Shown: positions 60,201-64,000 of the stretch, in pieces
Numbering within the stretch: the first letter of the stretch is position 1
How the letters are laid out: the number at the start of each line of letters is the position of its first letter
Source: Strigamia acuminata
Taxonomy: Eukaryota > Arthropoda > Chilopoda > Geophilomorpha > Linotaeniidae
Direction of reading: 5' to 3'
Assembly: GCA_949358305.1 (NCBI GenBank)
Contig: OX442320.1
Span: forward strand, 7,518,259 to 7,582,258
DNA length: 64,000 nt
Made by a program: the position numbers and the translations under genes
The notes under the pieces: model-generated
Database searches by the model: none
The model's input: the letters and a program-made list of their open reading frames with translations, nothing else
Told to the model about the DNA's origin: nothing

Positions 60201-63200
60201 ACACCGGTTATCCGAACAGCAGTAAAGCGATTTTTTTTATCGATTTTTATCAGTTTTTTAATTGATTTTTTTGTTTTTTGACGATTTTCACATGTTTTTA
60301 ATCGGTTTTTGATGTTTTTCTGACAGTTTTTGATGTTTTTTTGATAGTTTTTGATGTTTTTTGATAGTTTTTGATGTTTTTTGACAGTTTTTATCTATTT
60401 TTGGTCAGTTTTTATCCATTATCGGTCGGTTTTAATCCTTTTTGTCCATTTTTATTTATTTTTGGTCAGTTTTAATGCCTTTTAACAATATTTTAATGAC
60501 ATTATTTTCATATGCAGTATGTGTCTAAACCTTATGTTCGATTATCCGAACAATTCGGTTTTATCAACATTCATGTCCCCAATTAGTTTGGATAATTGAG
60601 GTTCTACCCTATTATATATAAAGAGATAATAAATAATAAGTGTATATTATAGATTTTTTAAGACAATACTTTTGTTTTGGGGGGGTGTGGGGCGCAATAC
60701 CTAAATCCGGCCCTGCAGAGAAATGTTATGCGATTAAGTTTTGATATTTTTTAATTTTAATTCTCTGGTTTTGTCTTTGCAGTATCAGCAGTGAGTGTTA
60801 TTTTGCCGTTAAAGGAGCTGCGTTGGTGTTGCCACAGAATGAATGTCAACATGTGTATAGGAAAACTAATATTAACAGAGGTGATGTGAAATGATTTAAT
60901 TTTTTTTACCCACATTGGATGACCCCCAGAGATTTTTTGCTTAAAAAATAATCCCATTATCTTTTTTGTGTTTTTCTTCCTGCATCATTACTCACCCCTC
61001 TTGGTATACATATTCCAGAGAAGGTTTCATGATCCCCCCATTTAGGGTAAAGATTCCACTGTGTGGGCATAAATATTTAAGGGAGGGGTATTTATTACGT
61101 ATAAAAAAGTAAGTTATACACCCTTGACATTGAAATTGGCAAAAAATATGCTAAAGAATGTAAGAAAAAAGTTTGAAATAAAAAATTAGATTTATATTAA
61201 ATTTTTTTTTGGGTTTTTTTATTTTTATAGATGATATCCAACAACATCTTCAATCTATGTTTTATTTATTGCGATCTGAAGACACGTTAAAAATGGTAAT
61301 ATATCTAAACGGTCAAAACTCTGTATAACGAACCGCAAGGGACCCGAAAAATCGATTTGTTATAACGAGAATTTGTTATTTGTTAATTTTTTAACATGGT
61401 GTTCTATGGCCAGTCAACCAAACCAGCCATTTATAAACTCTATTCCGAAAAGTACTTGAAATACTCCCATTGGTTGGGAGATTCATAACACCAGTATAAA
61501 TGCATTGCGAGAAATAGGTATTCGTTATATCGATAATTCGTTATATTGCGATTCGTTATAAAGAGTTTCAACTGTGTGTACCGTATTTCCGCAATTTAGA
61601 GCCGCATTTAAATTGTAACATCGAAGACTAGCCGATAGTGCCGATGTGAAATAAGAGCCACGGCTATTATTCAAGGGCGATTACAACGGAAAACGAAATA
61701 AAATATTGATAAAATGTTTCTTTTACGTTTGTTTTGAGTTGTTTTGCATTCGTTGCAAATACAAAATGAACGAAAACGGCTACAAGTTCAAATAATAGCA
61801 ATCCTTGAATTGCAGCCGCCCTCGAATAGTAGCCGCTGTCATTATTTGCGGAAATGCAGAATATTTTTTTGTGGTTTTACAAATATAGTTGATTTTTTTA
61901 AATTTATTTAGGCAGTGAAGTTGGAGTCCTTTCACATCGGTAGAACTCGGTATTTGGTCGTTGTTTCTTACACTGGACGTAATGGCGAAGAAAGTTGTCT
62001 TCTGGGAATCGACTGTAACGATAAAGCGTCGATTGGCCTAGTGTTACCTATATGGGTGGACTCCCAAATTACATTGGATGGTGATGGGTAAGATTTGCTT
62101 AAAGATTTAACGCACAATTATTAAAGAAATTTTAATTTTATTGTTTTCAGTGGGTTTAGCGTGAGTTCGAGCACCAGATACCATATATTTAAACCTGTGT
62201 CAGTTCAAGCCATGTGGTAAGGATATTTTATGTATTTTTAAAAGATTAATAGGAATTATTTAGAATTTATTTGTGTTATTCGAAAAAAGGAAATTGATGA
62301 GACAGGGCGAGGCGAATAAGGGGTTGCCTCCATAATTTGCAAATACCACATATGGGGTCGTTTACCTTGTAATATTGCAATTCAAAATGTTTGTGTAGGT
62401 GGGGGCTAATGGCTTCTGACGTCAAAATGACGTAATGTTAGTTGCAAGTTTAATCTTGGAGGTAAAAGATTCCCGGATGTGTGCAAAGAGTTGTCTCCAC
62501 ACACGAGTTTGTTCCCGTGAACTTTAATAACTCGCCGCAATCATCAAAAGACCCTGAAACGAGTAATAATAATTTTTAAAAAAATGTTGATTTTATTTGA
62601 GTAATTAAATCCACATTTTGTTGTTTTTTATTTATTTTTTTTATTTGTTTTTAAATTTAAATAAACAAATAAAAAATAAAGGTTTCAATTTAGGTCATGG
62701 GAACTTGGATTGAATGTTGTGTCATGTTTGACATTGATGCTTATTAGGATTATTTTATTTTTATGGTTTTTTTTTTGAAGTTTAATAAAAATTTTATTAA
62801 AGTTTTAGTATAATTTGCTCGGTGCAGTAGATCACGAGTTATTAAAGATTAAATCATCTTGTAGGAAAGTTAATTAAATTTTTCCCAAAAGGTCCAACAT
62901 TTTCTCACATTATATTAAACCATTTCTTTTAAATGTGTGTTTTTCTCGCGTAAACATTCCATTTACGATCATCCACCTTTGCATCTCTTCCCAATATGGC
63001 AAGTTGGCTAATTAAATTCTGCCTTTTTGAATCGACGATGTTTATCTAGAATTTGGAGACATAAAGCGACTAATTTCATATGCGTATCACTTAGTATTAT
63101 TATCACAAACCAGTGAAGATGGCTGGGAACAGCCGAAAGGCCTATGGAATGACTCGCGTATTTTAAATCTTTTTTCTAAAGTGACTAAATGTTGAGCAAA

Positions 63201-63973
63201 TGCAGAATTTGAAGCAGAAAAAGCGGAAATAATTAAAATGAGTAATCGCTTGTTTGGCTAATAAATTTGGTTGTAATATTTAAGTCAGATTAAGAATGAT
63301 AAAACGGGGAAAATAAGATGTAGTCCTTGGGTTGAAGCGGGACGGGACTGACCTTCTGAAGATGTATGGAGAAAAAAAGACAACAAAAGCCCTCTATATT
63401 TTTGTAGATGGTTGGAATGCAGCAATGCAGGTTTTTCTCATTTATCCTGCTGCTTAGTTTCATGAAATTGCCGAATTAGTTGCTCTATTTTTTTTTGTTT
63501 CTTTCTTTCCTGCTTATGTTTTATTAGTTTTGTTTTGTGTTTGAGTTGAATAATCCCATTGGAAATTAAAATGAAGGCTCAAAGAGTTGTGGAAGTTGAA
63601 TGAAATGTGGAATTGTTTTTGTTTTGGAGATTTTTTTTATTTTTTTGGATTTAAAATTGTTATAAAGAATACATCTGTTGTACTGTTTATTACTACAGGT
63701 CAGGATTCTTGGGATTCAACTTTTATTGCTTTTTAAGTCAATACAAAAGATGGGGTTTTATAGATACTTAAAAAAATTAGCGAAATGGTGTTCACCTTTA
63801 CTAAATTTTTTTTTTTATTGTTTTTTTTTTCTTTTTAGGTCTGCATTGCAAACACTACATAAAGCTAGCTCAAAGGCTCGGGAATATAATTATTTTATGG
63901 GTGGATTGACGCATACATGGATCGATTACTACGAAAAGAAGATACATTCAGATAGATCATGTCTCAATGAATG
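54228..63973 (+). CDS. SSH1: Slingshot cofilin phosphatase, N-terminal part (partial)
   Basis: Seven exons are visible: 54228-54284 (MALVTIRRSSSS), 58381-58454, 60783-60880, 61231-61295, 61912-62087, 62151-62216 and 63839-63973. All borders keep the frame. Exon 3 carries CYFAVKGAALVLP, exons 5-6 GLVLPIWVDSQITLDGDGGF and YHIFKPVSVQAMW, and exon 7 SALQTLHKASSKAREYNYFM and WIDYYEKKIHSD. These are the Slingshot N-terminal A and B regions that bind F-actin and help select phospho-cofilin. The DEK-like and dual-specificity phosphatase domains lie beyond the right edge, so activity cannot be judged. Introns of 4.1, 2.3 and 1.6 kb carry several mobile elements. Which vertebrate paralogue it equals is not meaningful in an invertebrate. 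Confidence 0.93.
55150..55520. repeat. 31-bp tandem repeat in Slingshot intron 1
   Basis: TAGGCCTAATTTTATGGTTA and eleven more bases recur at 55261, 55292, 55323, 55354 and 55385, with diverged copies on both sides. Confidence 0.9.
55521..58380. other. Rest of Slingshot intron 1, nothing recognised
   Basis: Long T- and A-runs (56270-56510), a C-run near 56850 and low-complexity DNA. Short frames here consist of homopolymers. A block at 55770-56200 has more even composition, but I see no gene in it. Confidence 0.4.
60092..60715. mobile_element. Non-autonomous hAT-type transposon in Slingshot intron 2
   Basis: Ends CAGGGCCGGATTTA and TAAATCCGGCCCTG are exact inverses, and the 8-bp target duplication CAGAGAAA (60084-60091, 60716-60723) is perfect. 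Eight-bp duplications and CAGGG ends are hallmarks of hAT elements. There is no transposase frame. About 70% of its length is a second element (60179-60609). Confidence 0.95.
60179..60609. mobile_element. pogo-like TA element nested in the hAT element
   Basis: Left end CAGTAGAACCTCGATTATC and right end (complement) GGGTAGAACCTCAATTATC are inverted repeats, flanked by TA (60177-60178, 60610-60611). A 22-bp repeat GTTTTTGATGTTTTTTGATA fills 60300-60380. Ends of this type occur in Tigger/pogo-type MITEs. Confidence 0.88.
61311..61577. mobile_element. Tc1/pogo-like MITE in Slingshot intron 4
   Basis: Left CAAAACTCTGTATAACGAAC and the inverted right end TTCGTTATAAAGAGTTTCAA form imperfect 25-bp terminal repeats. 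It shares GCAAGGGACCCGAAAAATCG with the piece at 45.78 kb. Confidence 0.75.
61580..61862. mobile_element. Second MITE directly adjacent in Slingshot intron 4
   Basis: Left ACCGTATTTCCGCAA...GAGCCGC and right TAGCCGCTGTCATTATTTGC followed by GGAAATGC are inverted. AATAGCAATCC and GAATAGTAGCCGC recur inside. No ORF. Confidence 0.6.
62217..63838. other. Slingshot intron 6, nothing recognised
   Basis: AT-rich intron DNA with poly-T before the acceptor at 63838. A TGACGTCA-like string (TGACGTCAAAATGACGTAAT) lies near 62417. No gene or repeat with defined ends was seen. Confidence 0.4.
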
Positions 63974-64000
63974 GTAATAGAATAAATTTTACATACTGTA

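Overview
The window is animal nuclear DNA, most likely from an invertebrate and probably an arthropod. Genes have many short introns of about 50-70 bp with GT-AG borders, intergenic DNA is AT-rich, and the products include metazoan proteins (Slingshot phosphatase, an hnRNP A/B or Squid-type RNA-binding protein, TRAPPC11). No coding sequence was found that would fix the phylum, so the organism is an inference.

Layout of host genes: the end of MRPL18 (+, 36-494, cut by the left edge); TMED2 (-, 688-1523) and a divergent TMED paralogue in tandem (-, 1794-2639); NLE1/Notchless (+, 3083-5040); a 21 kb gene-poor block full of repeats (5.1-26.4 kb); a small cysteine-rich, probably GPI-anchored protein (+, 26515-27535); PES1/Pescadillo (+, 28058-30480); a 17-zinc-finger protein with two AT-hooks (-, 30602-35687); DNA2 nuclease-helicase (+, 36797-41676); an hnRNP A/B-type protein (-, 45205-46872); TRAPPC11 (+, 47236-52345); a THAP-domain protein (-, 52424-53819); and the 5' part of Slingshot (+, 54228 to the right edge, catalytic domain beyond the window). 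From 28 kb on, strands alternate strictly, so gene ends face each other at 78-121 bp twice and gene starts face each other over 0.36-1.1 kb. NLE1 and PES1 both act in 60S ribosome assembly; the other neighbours share no obvious pathway.

The repeat block has three main parts. (1) A 7.2 kb LTR retrotransposon (7683-14899, coding on the minus strand, LTRs identical by eye) that landed inside a 23-bp minisatellite; a 4-bp target duplication marks the site and the array reads through exactly without it. Its pol is almost gone, so it must be a defective or trans-mobilised copy. (2) A 32-bp minisatellite of about 17 units at 15.6-16.2 kb with related exon-like sequences on the minus strand. (3) A 5.7 kb DNA transposon (about 19.12-24.87 kb) with long inverted arms built of 162-bp repeats. 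It encodes a Mutator-like transposase whose C-terminus looks like a ubiquitin-specific protease, plus a divergent small second gene. The transposase ORF is split by a 628-bp TA-flanked element; leaving that element out restores a continuous reading frame. This element is the best candidate here for something not described before.

Several smaller transposons lie in host introns: a TA-flanked miniature element in TRAPPC11, a hAT-type element carrying a second TA-flanked element inside it in Slingshot, and further pogo-like pieces in the hnRNP and Slingshot introns.
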